A stretch of DNA of 39,689 bases from Armatimonadota bacterium (lineage in GTDB: Bacteria; Armatimonadota; Fervidibacteria; Fervidibacterales; Thermosaccharophagaceae): contig JANXAS010000029.1 in the NCBI GenBank assembly GCA_025062195.1, positions 1-39,689 on the forward strand, read 5' to 3'. The notes under the pieces are model-generated. The model did not search any database. It was not told where the DNA came from and worked only from the letters and a program-made list of their open reading frames with translations. Shown here in pieces: positions 9,457 to 17,049 of the stretch. A program made the translations under genes and the position numbers. Each line of letters starts with the position of its first letter. Position 1 is the first letter of the stretch.

Positions 9457-10275
9457 TCATCTGGTAATGTCTGCACATGCTGTGAAGCTACTTCTGCTTT
9501 TCCTCTGCTTTTCCTCTGCCTTCCCCTCTTTTTTCTGCGGCTTGCTTTCTACCCCCTCCTTTTTCTGCGCCTTGCTCTCCACTCTCTCTTTTTTCTGCCC
9601 CTTGCTTTCTACCCCCTCTTTTTTCTGCGCCTTCTTCTCAGCCCTCTTCAATTCAACTTGCGCATATGGTTTCCAACTGGCTTCATCAAAAACAGCATAA
9701 GCCATCCCTGTAACACTATAACCGACATAAACTTTATCGCCAGGCTTCAACTGGACATCAGCACCTTTGAGTTGCTTGCCGCCAAGGAAGTATCGTGTGA
9801 CCTTGGTAAGTGCTATTGTCTCCTCACCCTTCTCCGTCTTCAACTTCAACTCACCCTTCTCCCTGTCAAAGGAGATAACCTCACCCTTAACCGTCTCACG
9901 CCGGATAAAGGCGATAAAGCTCAACTCATCGGCGAGGAACCTAAGGTCGGTCTTTGAGCGTGGCTTGAATCCAAACATAACGGCATCGCCGGCTTTGAAA
10001 TCTTTCAAAGACGCCTTCTTTCCGTCCTTCATCACGATTGTATCGGCTACTACATTAGCGGTCACCTTAACGCCCTCAGATTCTATCACAACTTGAGCCT
10101 TCGCCTCAACCACTTCGGCAATATTCCCTTTGCGCCCTTCAATAAGGGGTTTCTTAACTGCCTTCACAGCTTCCGCCGCCGGTGTTTTTGTCGGCTTAGC
10201 CCCCTCAGCAGCAATTGCAATCGCTGCAAGCAATATCGCCATCCCTAATCCAAGTGCTGCCTTCACTGCTTTCAT
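9457..10275 (-). CDS. secreted protein, DUF5666-like fold, with Lys-rich repeat tail
   Basis: A 272-residue protein of unknown function. A clear signal peptide (MKAVKAALGLGMAILLAA) is followed by two small beta-rich modules. The first, at about 50-125, contains VVADTIVMKDGKKASLKDF and KAGDAVMFGF. The second, at about 130-200, contains VKGEVISFDREKGELKLKT and KPGDKVYVGY. They resemble the OB-like repeats of DUF5666 proteins. The tail (about 205-260) holds four 10-residue units of the type QKKEGVESKx, so it is extremely basic and probably disordered. Such a tail could bind nucleic acid, anionic polysaccharide or the cell surface. ATG 10275 has a strong GGGAGGTGAGC site. No enzymatic motif is visible. 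The gene stands alone between convergent M20 and a long non-coding stretch. Confidence 0.75.
   Translation of the reverse strand: MKAVKAALGLGMAILLAAIAIAAEGAKPTKTPAAEAVKAVKKPLIEGRKGNIAEVVEAKAQVVIESEGVKVTANVVADTIVMKDGKKASLKDFKAGDAVMFGFKPRSKTDLRFLADELSFIAFIRRETVKGEVISFDREKGELKLKTEKGEETIALTKVTRYFLGGKQLKGADVQLKPGDKVYVGYSVTGMAYAVFDEASWKPYAQVELKRAEKKAQKKEGVESKGQKKERVESKAQKKEGVESKPQKKEGKAEEKQRKSRSSFTACADITR
9531..9650. repeat. four 30-bp tandem units inside the Lys-rich tail
   Basis: Units start at 9531, 9561, 9591 and 9621. Each begins TTTTCTGC on the plus strand and encodes QKKE-VESK on the minus strand. The last unit is the most diverged. Unit length is a multiple of three, so copy-number change keeps the frame. 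Confidence 0.9.
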
Positions 10276-10670
10276 GCCTGCTCACCTCCCAGTTATAGTT
10301 AACCTTCCCCTTCAAGGGTTAGGTTTAAGCAAATTCATGCTTTATTGAACAACCCACCTTCGTTGCACCATGCGTTTCCTAAATCATTTTAGTCTATCAC
10401 TACAGTCACTGTAAAGCCATAGCCACACCAAGGATATAAGACCTCTCAAGCCAACTATAATTTCCGCCCCATGCCTTCGACCCTATTCCCTTCATCACCC
10501 TTTAAAGCCTCTTTGTGCTCGCCTTCTCTTCAAGCGTATGCTTGAAGGCTTGAAAATATCCCATCCATAGAATAACGGATGTGACCATTTAAACTGCTGC
10601 CCCTCACTCAGGAGTTTGTCGGTTCTTAGCCATCCGCGCAACTGACTTTAGCCATTTGTCGGGGCGAATT
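10276..10670. other. intergenic region with an isolated hairpin
   Basis: No credible gene. A perfect 8-bp stem with a 4-nt loop (CTTCAAGC-GTAT-GCTTGAAG, 10528-10547) is the main structure. It has no T tract on either strand, so it is not an obvious intrinsic terminator. The leader of the lysine-rich protein gene also carries an imperfect hairpin around CCCTTCAAGGG (near 10310-10317). The rest shows nothing I recognise. Confidence 0.4.
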
Positions 10671-10809
10671 TTATCAGCGCCAAATTTATTCGGGAGGGAT
10701 TCTTCCGCCGTCTGAAGATTGCGCTTGTAAGTTTCGCCGGTGACTTATGGGCTGAAGCCCATAGCATGGTTTGGGAAAGTATCCACCAACGATACTCGCA
10801 GTAAGAGCG
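10671..10809. mobile_element. decayed copy of the four-hairpin MITE-like element
   Basis: Collinear with the copy at 25814-26019. It has a degraded second hairpin (CAGCGCCAAATTTATTCGGG), the third hairpin core CCGTCTGAAGATT, the fourth hairpin TATGGGCTGAAGCCCATA, CATAGCATGG, then TCCACCAAC and a worn right end AGTAAGAGC. The first hairpin and left inverted repeat are lost or too diverged to place. It sits just after the 3' end of the propeller/toroid gene. Confidence 0.7.
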
Positions 10810-10868
10810 AAAACTGTATTAGCAGTGTTTGTGACACTACCGCTTATGGGCAAGGAGCACATCGCAAC

Positions 10869-12977
10869 TCAACTTTCACCAATCAAGCCGTGAAAGCGAG
10901 CAAGCCAATAAGGCAGCAAAAAGAAAGTTGCATCCTCTTCAATCATTCCGTTTGCGCCGCCATCAAGGCGATATGGGTTGCCGTTCCACTTATGCATTGG
11001 TCGTTCGGTAAACGGGAGTGGTTCAACCGCTTGCAGTTCGCCGAACCTCCCGAGCGACTCATCAATTTTCACATCTGCTCTGTGGCTGTTTCGGACATCC
11101 CAGTGAACCAAGTCCATAGGAATTTCTTGCAATGTCTTTGCGGCAGCCTCTGCGTCGCAAGGCTTACCAGTCAAGGCACCGTAAATGAAGTTCCAAAGCG
11201 GGCATCTTTCTTTTCGCTCCATCTTCCATGTCCGTTCAAGGCTCATCATCAAAACTCTTCGCAATTCTGCATCTGTCTCATAGCGCAGTAGCGTGTAGTA
11301 GCTCAAAAATGCCAGTTCGTCATCACTGTGGTTTGTGATGCCATTGATGGCAACTTTTTGCCGGACTGTGTTCAAAGCGTAATGATGGTGCTCAATCAAG
11401 GAGCGATAGATTTGCTCATAGCGCTCATCACCCGTCATGTGATAAGTTGCTTTCAGCAGTGCGAGCAACTCCAGCGCGTTTAATCCCTTATCACCCCACC
11501 AAGTTGCGTCGTGGTTGAGTTTATCTGGCGCCCAAACTCCCCAAGTTGTCGGCTTGCCATCAACATCAACCAAAAAGAAGCCGTGCTCAATAATGTGGTC
11601 AGCGATGCGCTTTGCTGTCTCGGCGACTTGGCGCTTCAAATCCTCATCGGGTAGCAGGTCATAGGCGATTGAGTAGGCAAAGAAGTGCCCAACGATTTCA
11701 TCGGATGAAGTATCGCCCTTCCATTCCCACTCACCATCTTCAGTCCTATGCCATTCAGGATGTATAGCTCCAAACTCAGGTTCATTTTTGTGTCTAACGG
11801 CTCTCGCTGGTAAACCTTTGATTCCTGTAACCTGTTCCAAAAACAAAACCGCCTTTAAACTTTCCGTTGCATTCCGCAGCGCCTCGTTGGCTTCGTCCTC
11901 TCGTCCTTCACGCTTTGCAACCGAATAGCGGAAACACTCCGACGCAACATAAAGCGCCGTCCAAAGACCATCGTTGTCGGAAATTTCAACTCGCCCGCTT
12001 ATGACATCACCTTGTCGCTCCAACCGCCGGACTGTAACATAGCCAAAGCGCTTATGTCGCTCGTTCACCTGTTGCTCAAAAATCGCAGCCTTCTCGGCGA
12101 GAGTCATTTTCTGCTGCCAAATCCTTGCAATGCCTTTTGCTGTTGCGATGAAAGCAGAACCGTCGTTGCAAACGGCGATGTCACGAACATCGTCAGAAGG
12201 TAACCACCTTTGCGAAGCGAAGTAGTGCCACTCACCGTCTTTCAAACAAATTGCGCCGTTGCTTGAGGCGAACCAGATACTACCGTCTTTTCCCAACCGA
12301 ACTTTGAGCAAGTTTTCAATGGGCATGCCGTCATTTCCCGTCAAGTGAAGCCAGCCATCGCCGCCACAGAAAACTAAGGCTCCTTTTTCCGTAGCAAGCC
12401 ACCAATGTCCGAAACTGTCAACAGCGACATCACGGACATCGTTGGTGGGCAAAGGAGAGAAATCTTTTAACAGCTCTTTGAAGTGGAAACGCTTGCCTTG
12501 CAAGAACCATAAGCCGAACGAAGTCGCCAATGCAACTTGGTCTCGCCAGCAGGCGATGCTGCGGACTTCCACATTGAATGGGATATGAGTGACCCGTTCC
12601 CAATCGTTTTGGTAGCGCCAAAGTGTTTTTTCGGCAACCAACCAAATTGCGCCGCTTTCATCTTCTGTCCATGCAACCACTGGCAATGACTTGCTCAAAA
12701 TTTGCCATTGCTTATTGCGCCAGAAGAATATTTCCTCGCCCACATTCACTAAAATAGTCCCATCGCGCCTGGCGAGCAGATGATTTGGCGTTTCCTTCCA
12801 ATCAGCAGAAATTGTTCGCCATTCATTTCCGTCAAAGCAAACCATGCCGACGCCCGTTATTGCCCAAATGCAATTGCCAGCAACTGCTACTTGGCGAACA
12901 TCGCTCAATACCATCCCGTCAATTTCCGTGAGCCATTGTCTCGTCCACTGCAAAAACGCTCCCAGCAGGAATTTCAT
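10869..12977 (-). CDS. beta-propeller (Reg_prop-like) plus alpha/alpha-toroid protein
   Basis: A 702-residue two-domain protein. Residues about 15-290 hold repeated units of ~40 residues with patterns such as DVRQVAVAGNCIWAITG, DVRDVAVDSFGHWWLATEKG and DVRDIAVCNDGSAFIATAKG. These are the hallmark of two-component-regulator-type propellers. The unit starts fall after DGMV, PTND and PSDD, giving an estimated six or seven blades. Residues about 300-700 are alpha-helical with DGLWTALYVASECFRYSV, KRIADHIIEHGFFLVD and DATWWGDKGLNALELLALL, resembling a six-hairpin (alpha/alpha)6 toroid such as glycosidase or lyase scaffolds. There is no signal peptide. ATG 12977 follows GGGGGTGAGAAGAT. It lies 88 bp downstream of the OPT-like membrane protein gene on the same strand and is likely co-transcribed. 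Carbohydrate binding or processing is plausible, but the activity is unknown. Confidence 0.7.
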   Translation of the reverse strand: MKFLLGAFLQWTRQWLTEIDGMVLSDVRQVAVAGNCIWAITGVGMVCFDGNEWRTISADWKETPNHLLARRDGTILVNVGEEIFFWRNKQWQILSKSLPVVAWTEDESGAIWLVAEKTLWRYQNDWERVTHIPFNVEVRSIACWRDQVALATSFGLWFLQGKRFHFKELLKDFSPLPTNDVRDVAVDSFGHWWLATEKGALVFCGGDGWLHLTGNDGMPIENLLKVRLGKDGSIWFASSNGAICLKDGEWHYFASQRWLPSDDVRDIAVCNDGSAFIATAKGIARIWQQKMTLAEKAAIFEQQVNERHKRFGYVTVRRLERQGDVISGRVEISDNDGLWTALYVASECFRYSVAKREGREDEANEALRNATESLKAVLFLEQVTGIKGLPARAVRHKNEPEFGAIHPEWHRTEDGEWEWKGDTSSDEIVGHFFAYSIAYDLLPDEDLKRQVAETAKRIADHIIEHGFFLVDVDGKPTTWGVWAPDKLNHDATWWGDKGLNALELLALLKATYHMTGDERYEQIYRSLIEHHHYALNTVRQKVAINGITNHSDDELAFLSYYTLLRYETDAELRRVLMMSLERTWKMERKERCPLWNFIYGALTGKPCDAEAAAKTLQEIPMDLVHWDVRNSHRADVKIDESLGRFGELQAVEPLPFTERPMHKWNGNPYRLDGGANGMIEEDATFFLLPYWLARFHGLIGES

Positions 12978-13065
12978 ATCTTCTCACCCCCGAGAAGCAA
13001 AGCGCCTTAGTTGACAACTGCGATACTGTCCCGAGAGTTTTATTGGATTCATCGTCACCTTTGAT

Positions 13066-14961
13066 TCATCTTAGCATGAAATCGGTAAGCACCAAAACAG
13101 CATTAGCGACCAATCCACCCCAAATGCACCCGATGAAGAAAGGGCGAAATGATTGATAGCCTTCTAAACCCGCAAAACGCAGACTTAGTCCACGCAACAG
13201 CCAACCGAAGAAAAGTGAAAACCAATGGCTTTGCAGCGTTGAAGTGCTGCTCATAACGAATCCCAATGGCGAAATGTTCCACCAAAGGAAGTGCCGGTGA
13301 AAGTAAAGGAGAAATGCCATCACTGTTGCGCCGATGAGCATATTTTGCACGAAAGGCATATCTACACCGAAAGGTGCTGCCATCCAACTTCGCAATTTGT
13401 GGAAAGCCCAAGATGGCTCTTGTTGTGTGAACCATGCATTCAAGTTCAATGCACCCCAACGATGACAAAGCCAAAAGGTGAAAGGCAAGGAAATCGCTAT
13501 CGTGGCAAAGTAGCCAAATGCCAGGTTAAGAACGAACAAACGGATGGGAAATGGCGAAGATATTGCCATCTTAAAGCCATCCATCAAGTATGGCAGTGGT
13601 ATGGTCACTTGGTCAAACATGAACAACTGTTGCGGGAATGCCATGACCGTCAAGTCTCGCCATCCGACACGATGAACTCCAACAGTGCGCGCAATAATGT
13701 CCCAAGGCATGAATGAACATTCCACATTCATAATTCCACCAGCACTGACAGCACGAGTTAATACCAAATGCACTGCTGTCCAAACGGCAAAGAGGGCAAC
13801 AGCTGTTAGGAAACGCATCCCTGACAGGCAAAGAAGCAAGATCAGCACCAATGTGAGGGAGACCCAAAGAATTGGCAAATGAATCTGTGTTCTTGCCCAA
13901 TTTCGTCCTCTGCTCATTGTTTTCCTCAAAGCCGGCATCAAAAGCACCGCTGCTAAGATTAAAAAGCCACCTGCTTCTTGTGCTCGCTGCAAAGTCGTAA
14001 TGCCGCCTGTCCCAACACCGGGTGCGAAACCTCGCCAGCGTAAAATTAGCCGAACAAGCAAATGGACCAAATAAAAGCCCCAAAAACTGAGGGCTACTTC
14101 CGCGGGAATGATGAATCCGATGCCTAAAGAAGCGAAATTAAACACTGTTCGCTCACCCTGCCAGACATCAAAAGGGAAATCAACGAAAGCTTTACCCCAA
14201 GCAAATTGCAATGGCAATGATGGCAGGGAAGGAAAATGCTTGGCGAGACCATTTAAGGAGTGGACAAGGATGGGCAGCATAATGCCACAAAGTAACGGAA
14301 ATAAAGAACGCCTATTGTTGGGCATCACTACCGATTGCACAACTTGCACAGTCGGGAACGACAATTTCTCATCCACAATCCAGTGGCTGTGCAACCATAA
14401 GGCGAGGCAAAGCAAAGAGGCGAAGTAAATTGTGGCAAAAATTAGCCAAAAAGATGCCGGAAAAGCCCATGCCCAAAATTGCAAGGATGAAGAAGCGGGG
14501 ACACCCTCATAAAACGAACGCACTGCTGCTAAATCCGAGACGGCAAACCATGGCGGGATAAATGAGCCAAATAGTTCCTGCCATTGATTGGCAGGCGTAG
14601 AGAAGTAATGAAAAGTCGCCATCATTGGGAACAGAAACCCGCCAAACCCGCTGGATGGCAATGCTGAGCAAAAATGCCAAACACTGTATGCTAACAACAA
14701 ATCGCTACATGGGAAATTGAATCGCCATCGGCTAAGCAGTTTCCGGAAAGCCAAAGCCAACAACAATAAAGTCAGGGCAGAACTGGAAAGATGAGCCGAA
14801 GTTAGCCTTTGCTCCAAAACCAAATCGGCATAGGGCGTAACAATGGCGATAGCGACAATGCCAGCAAAGGTCATCATTAGTGTCGCAAAGGTTAAGCGTT
14901 TCTGTGCACTATCATGGCTATCTCTGAGCATCAAATCTTGCCCCGTTGATGCCGGGCACAT
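13066..14961 (-). CDS. polytopic membrane protein, DUF6785/OPT-like
   Basis: A 631-residue integral membrane protein with an estimated 13-15 hydrophobic helices. Internal features match the OPT-like DUF6785/DUF6784 family found in Armatimonadota and Planctomycetota: a loop with VDEKLSFPTVQVVQSVV (about residues 205-220), then FPFDVWQGERTVFNFASLGIGFIIPAEVALSFW, and a middle loop SAGGIMNVECSFMPWDII before TVGVHRVGWRDLT. The family is related to oligopeptide transporters, but its substrates are unknown. ATG 14961 has GGTGGTGAAGGA upstream; an in-frame ATG at 14931 lacks a visible site. The adjacent propeller/toroid gene suggests that a sugar or peptide product could be the cargo. That link is inference. 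Confidence 0.7.
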   Translation of the reverse strand: MCPASTGQDLMLRDSHDSAQKRLTFATLMMTFAGIVAIAIVTPYADLVLEQRLTSAHLSSSALTLLLLALAFRKLLSRWRFNFPCSDLLLAYSVWHFCSALPSSGFGGFLFPMMATFHYFSTPANQWQELFGSFIPPWFAVSDLAAVRSFYEGVPASSSLQFWAWAFPASFWLIFATIYFASLLCLALWLHSHWIVDEKLSFPTVQVVQSVVMPNNRRSLFPLLCGIMLPILVHSLNGLAKHFPSLPSLPLQFAWGKAFVDFPFDVWQGERTVFNFASLGIGFIIPAEVALSFWGFYLVHLLVRLILRWRGFAPGVGTGGITTLQRAQEAGGFLILAAVLLMPALRKTMSRGRNWARTQIHLPILWVSLTLVLILLLCLSGMRFLTAVALFAVWTAVHLVLTRAVSAGGIMNVECSFMPWDIIARTVGVHRVGWRDLTVMAFPQQLFMFDQVTIPLPYLMDGFKMAISSPFPIRLFVLNLAFGYFATIAISLPFTFWLCHRWGALNLNAWFTQQEPSWAFHKLRSWMAAPFGVDMPFVQNMLIGATVMAFLLYFHRHFLWWNISPLGFVMSSTSTLQSHWFSLFFGWLLRGLSLRFAGLEGYQSFRPFFIGCIWGGLVANAVLVLTDFMLR

Positions 14962-14990
14962 TGTTCCTTCACCACCGCTGATTCAAATCC

Positions 14991-15048
14991 AGCAAAACGA
15001 AATTTGTTTAATAGTGGCGATAGCTCGCCCGAAAAAGAAATTCAGTAA
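14991..15048. repeat. outlying units of the 40-43-bp repeat family
   Basis: Contains CAAAACGAAATTTGTTTA and CTCGCCCGAAAAAGAAATT, the same two blocks that alternate in the tandem array at 15462-15664. It lies directly upstream of the OPT-like membrane protein gene and is separated from the main array by the MITE-like element. Confidence 0.65.
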
Positions 15049-15125
15049 AGTTGGACGAATTTCGCTGAAAATGATAACCCTACAACCCTTTTGTGTAAAG
15101 TGGGCAATAACACATTAACCCGCTT

Positions 15126-15331
15126 GCTCTTTACTACAAATGTTGTTGGTGACTATTTTCCCAGCCATGCTATGGGCTTTAGCTCATAGTAGCTGACGAA
15201 TTTTTGAGCGCCGTTTTCAGACGGCGTAACTTTTTCGCCGAATAAATCCGGCGCTCGTAAATTCCTCATCAACCACTGGCAAAAGCCAGTGGCATGGAGT
15301 AAAGCATCAAAAAACTTTGAAGTAAAGAGCG
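15126..15331. mobile_element. MITE-like element, four consecutive hairpins, 9-bp target duplication
   Basis: Non-autonomous element of about 205 bp. The ends are inverted repeats, GCTCTTTACT (15126-15135) and AGTAAAGAGC (15321-15330), and AACCCGCTT is duplicated at 15117-15125 and 15332-15340, as expected of a target-site duplication. The interior is a series of short hairpins: GCTATGGGCTTTAGCTCATAG (slightly worn), CCGTTTTCAGACGG, CGCCGAATAAATCCGGCG and CCACTGGC-AAAA-GCCAGTGG. It encodes no protein. It is the reverse orientation of the copy at 25814-26019. The transposase family is unknown and no transposase lies in the window. Confidence 0.85.
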
Positions 15332-15461
15332 AACCCGCTTAAATTACTTTGATTAAATCCGTCTCCTAATCGCTTCTTAGAAAATGCAGCATTGGGGCTT
15401 AGCTATGGTGGAAGTTTGCGAGCATTGTCTGCAAGCGGCGGAGCTATAACAAGTTGTTTCA

Positions 15462-15664
15462 TAGGGTCGGGCAAAGTCTGCCAAAAACGAAATTTGTTCT
15501 TTAGGGTCGGGCAAAGTCCACCCGAAAAACGAAATTTGTTTGTAGGGTTAAACCAAGCCCATCCGAAAAATGAAGTTTGCTTGAATAGGTGGACGATAGT
15601 CTTTCCAGAAAGTGAAATTTGTTTTGTGGAGTCAGATGATGGTCTGCCCGAAAGACTAAGTCAT
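15462..15664. repeat. degenerate 40-43-bp tandem array, about five units
   Basis: Units begin near 15462, 15502, 15543, 15586 and 15627. Each runs TAGGGTCGGGCAAAGTCC, then CCCGAAAAACGAAATTTGTT, with decay from left to right. A 92-codon open frame (15392-15670) is only a reading of these units and is not called as a gene. The array ends where the left 96-bp inverted repeat begins. Confidence 0.8.
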
Positions 15665-15760
15665 GTTTGAACAAGTTTTGTGCCCTAAAGTTCTACAAAG
15701 TGTTTCGGTTGTGTTCAAGTTAAGCCCAATAAAGTTGAACAAGGTTTTGCGCAAGAAGCT
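15665..15760. repeat. 96-bp inverted repeat, left arm
   Basis: Reads GTTTGAACAAGTTTTGTGCC ... TGTGTTCAAGTTAAGCCC ... TTGAACAA-GTTTT-GCGCA-GAAG. The reverse complement of 16871-16966 has the same blocks in the same order, at roughly four in five positions by eye. This arm ends at the stop codon of the metallophosphatase gene. Confidence 0.8.
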
Positions 15761-16629
15761 TAATGGCTGCAAACATTGAAGGGATTTTCACCTTTACCTT
15801 CAAGTTTTAGTCTTTCCCCATTCATCCCGATGACAGTCGCCTTGACACTTTGCTCTTCAACTTCTATAGTGATGAAGTGATAGGCTTTCAAAAACGAGTC
15901 ACCTTTTTGGGAACGATTGGGGTCAAAGTCGTAAAGTGGTGCACCACCTCCTCCCGTGGTGATGTAAGTCACGCCTTCGCGTTTAGTCAGATAAAAGTGA
16001 TGGTCGTGACCGGTGAAAGCAGCGCAAATTTTGAGGCGATTGAAAACAGGTTGAAGGCGTCGACGAAATCTCTCAGCACTCGCTGCTCTACGCTCAATTA
16101 AGGTGAAAAGGGGGTGGTGAAAGACAACGAATTTGTGAAGTGATTTGCTTGCTCCCATCTCACGCTCCAACCAACGAATCTGTGCGTCGTCTTCAAGGAT
16201 GGAGTTTGAGTCTAAAATAGCGAAGTGAAGGTTGCCAAACTGAACCGAAAAATAATTTGGGTTGCCAGTGTTCGGCTTCAAATTCAATCGCTCAATCGCT
16301 TTCGCCCACAAGCCAGTTCCACTATCAATATCGTGGTTGCCCTTTGCTGGTATGTAAGGGATTTTCTCATCCATGATGGGCTTGATGATTTCAAAGAATG
16401 TCTTCCATTGCTCAGGGACACTGCCACGAGAAACCAAATCACCAGTGCACAAAATAAAGGCTGGCTTGAATTTGAGGATTTGAGCGACGATGGCTCTATG
16501 AACATCATGGTTGGTTCGGACATCGCCGTAAACTACGAAAGTCAATTTTTCCACGCCACTATGAGCAAACCAATAGACCAAACTTGCAAGGAGGAGTAAA
16601 AGTGTCCACAGCATCTGTCTTCGCTTCAT
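15760..16629 (-). CDS. calcineurin-like metallophosphatase, membrane-anchored or secreted
   Basis: Binuclear metallophosphoesterase with all the usual motifs (290 residues from ATG 16629): YGDVR (Asp36), TGDLVSRG (Asp64), KGNHD (Asn98, His99), FHHP (His171/172) and GHDHH (His208, His210). An N-terminal hydrophobic segment (residues 7-22) serves as a signal anchor, placing the enzyme outside the cytoplasm. ATG 16629 is preceded by GGGGTGAGCAGG; a longer in-frame start at 16737 would put 36 residues without family similarity ahead of the signal peptide. Motif order matches secreted purple-acid-type or Icc-like phosphatases. The substrate (phosphomonoester, phosphodiester or nucleotide) is unknown. 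The gene is bracketed by 96-bp inverted repeats, so it may have moved as a unit. Confidence 0.88.
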   Translation of the reverse strand: MKRRQMLWTLLLLLASLVYWFAHSGVEKLTFVVYGDVRTNHDVHRAIVAQILKFKPAFILCTGDLVSRGSVPEQWKTFFEIIKPIMDEKIPYIPAKGNHDIDSGTGLWAKAIERLNLKPNTGNPNYFSVQFGNLHFAILDSNSILEDDAQIRWLEREMGASKSLHKFVVFHHPLFTLIERRAASAERFRRRLQPVFNRLKICAAFTGHDHHFYLTKREGVTYITTGGGGAPLYDFDPNRSQKGDSFLKAYHFITIEVEEQSVKATVIGMNGERLKLEGKGENPFNVCSH

Positions 16630-16706
16630 CCTGCTCACCCCTGAGAAAATTTGCCCACTTTTTGCCCAATTTGTTCCGGATGTGCCACCATTTTCAAAAT
16701 CAATGT

Positions 16707-16735
16707 CGCTCTTTACTTCAAAGTGTGTTGATGGC
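16707..16735. repeat. solitary MITE-type terminal repeat
   Basis: TCGCTCTTTACTTCAAAGTGTGTTGATGG closely matches the ends of the elements at 15126-15331, 25814-26019 and 29641-29821. No partner end facing it is visible within 1 kb, so it is probably a remnant. It lies about 80 bp upstream of the metallophosphatase start. Confidence 0.55.
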
Positions 16736-16870
16736 ACAACCTACAAGGGCGTTTAAGTTTTTGCCCTCAGAGAAGAGAAGTGAATCTCATGGCTATGCCA
16801 CATCCGCTTAAAATCTTAGCCTCAAAAGAAACCTGTGTCAACATCCTTAGAAAGAGTTGTTGAATGATGA

Positions 16871-16966
16871 ACTTCATGCGCAATAAAACTTTGTTCAATT
16901 TTAAGGGGCTTAACTTGAACACAAAAAACGCACTGTAAAACTTTAGGGCATAAAACTTGTTCAAAC
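16871..16966. repeat. 96-bp inverted repeat, right arm
   Basis: Inverted partner of 15665-15760 (see that entry). Together they enclose the metallophosphatase gene and its leader in a segment of about 1.3 kb. No perfect terminal duplication is evident next to the arms. Confidence 0.8.
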
Positions 16967-16994
16967 ATGCAACAGCTGAGTTATCACGCAGGAA

Positions 16995-17048
16995 GTTTAA
17001 TCCTAACAAAATGTCAAATCCTCATAAGGTGTCAAGTCCTCACAGGGT
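16995..17048. repeat. three 18-bp tandem units after the UroD-like gene
   Basis: GTTTAATCCTAACAAAAT, GTCAAATCCTCATAAGGT and GTCAAGTCCTCACAGGGT follow one another, ending two bases from the stop codon of the UroD-like gene. In another minus-strand frame they encode a six-residue period (TPxEDL), so they may be a lost C-terminal extension or simple slippage. Confidence 0.7.
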
Positions 17049-17049
17049 G

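Noticed and set aside
9284-9700. 138-codon frame opposite the Lys-rich tail
   Set aside because: Phe/Cys/Leu/Ser-rich repeats are simply the antisense of the QKKEGVESK units; the minus-strand gene has a signal peptide and a strong start.
10740-11291. 183-codon plus-strand frame
   Set aside because: Antisense to the 3' end of the propeller/toroid gene and starts inside the decayed mobile element.
15462-15664. possible CRISPR array
   Set aside because: Units adjoin without unique spacers, and they decay along the array; no cas genes are present.
15392-15670. 92-codon open frame on the plus strand
   Set aside because: It is a reading of the 40-43-bp tandem repeats and starts within non-coding sequence; no ribosome-binding site or family is seen.
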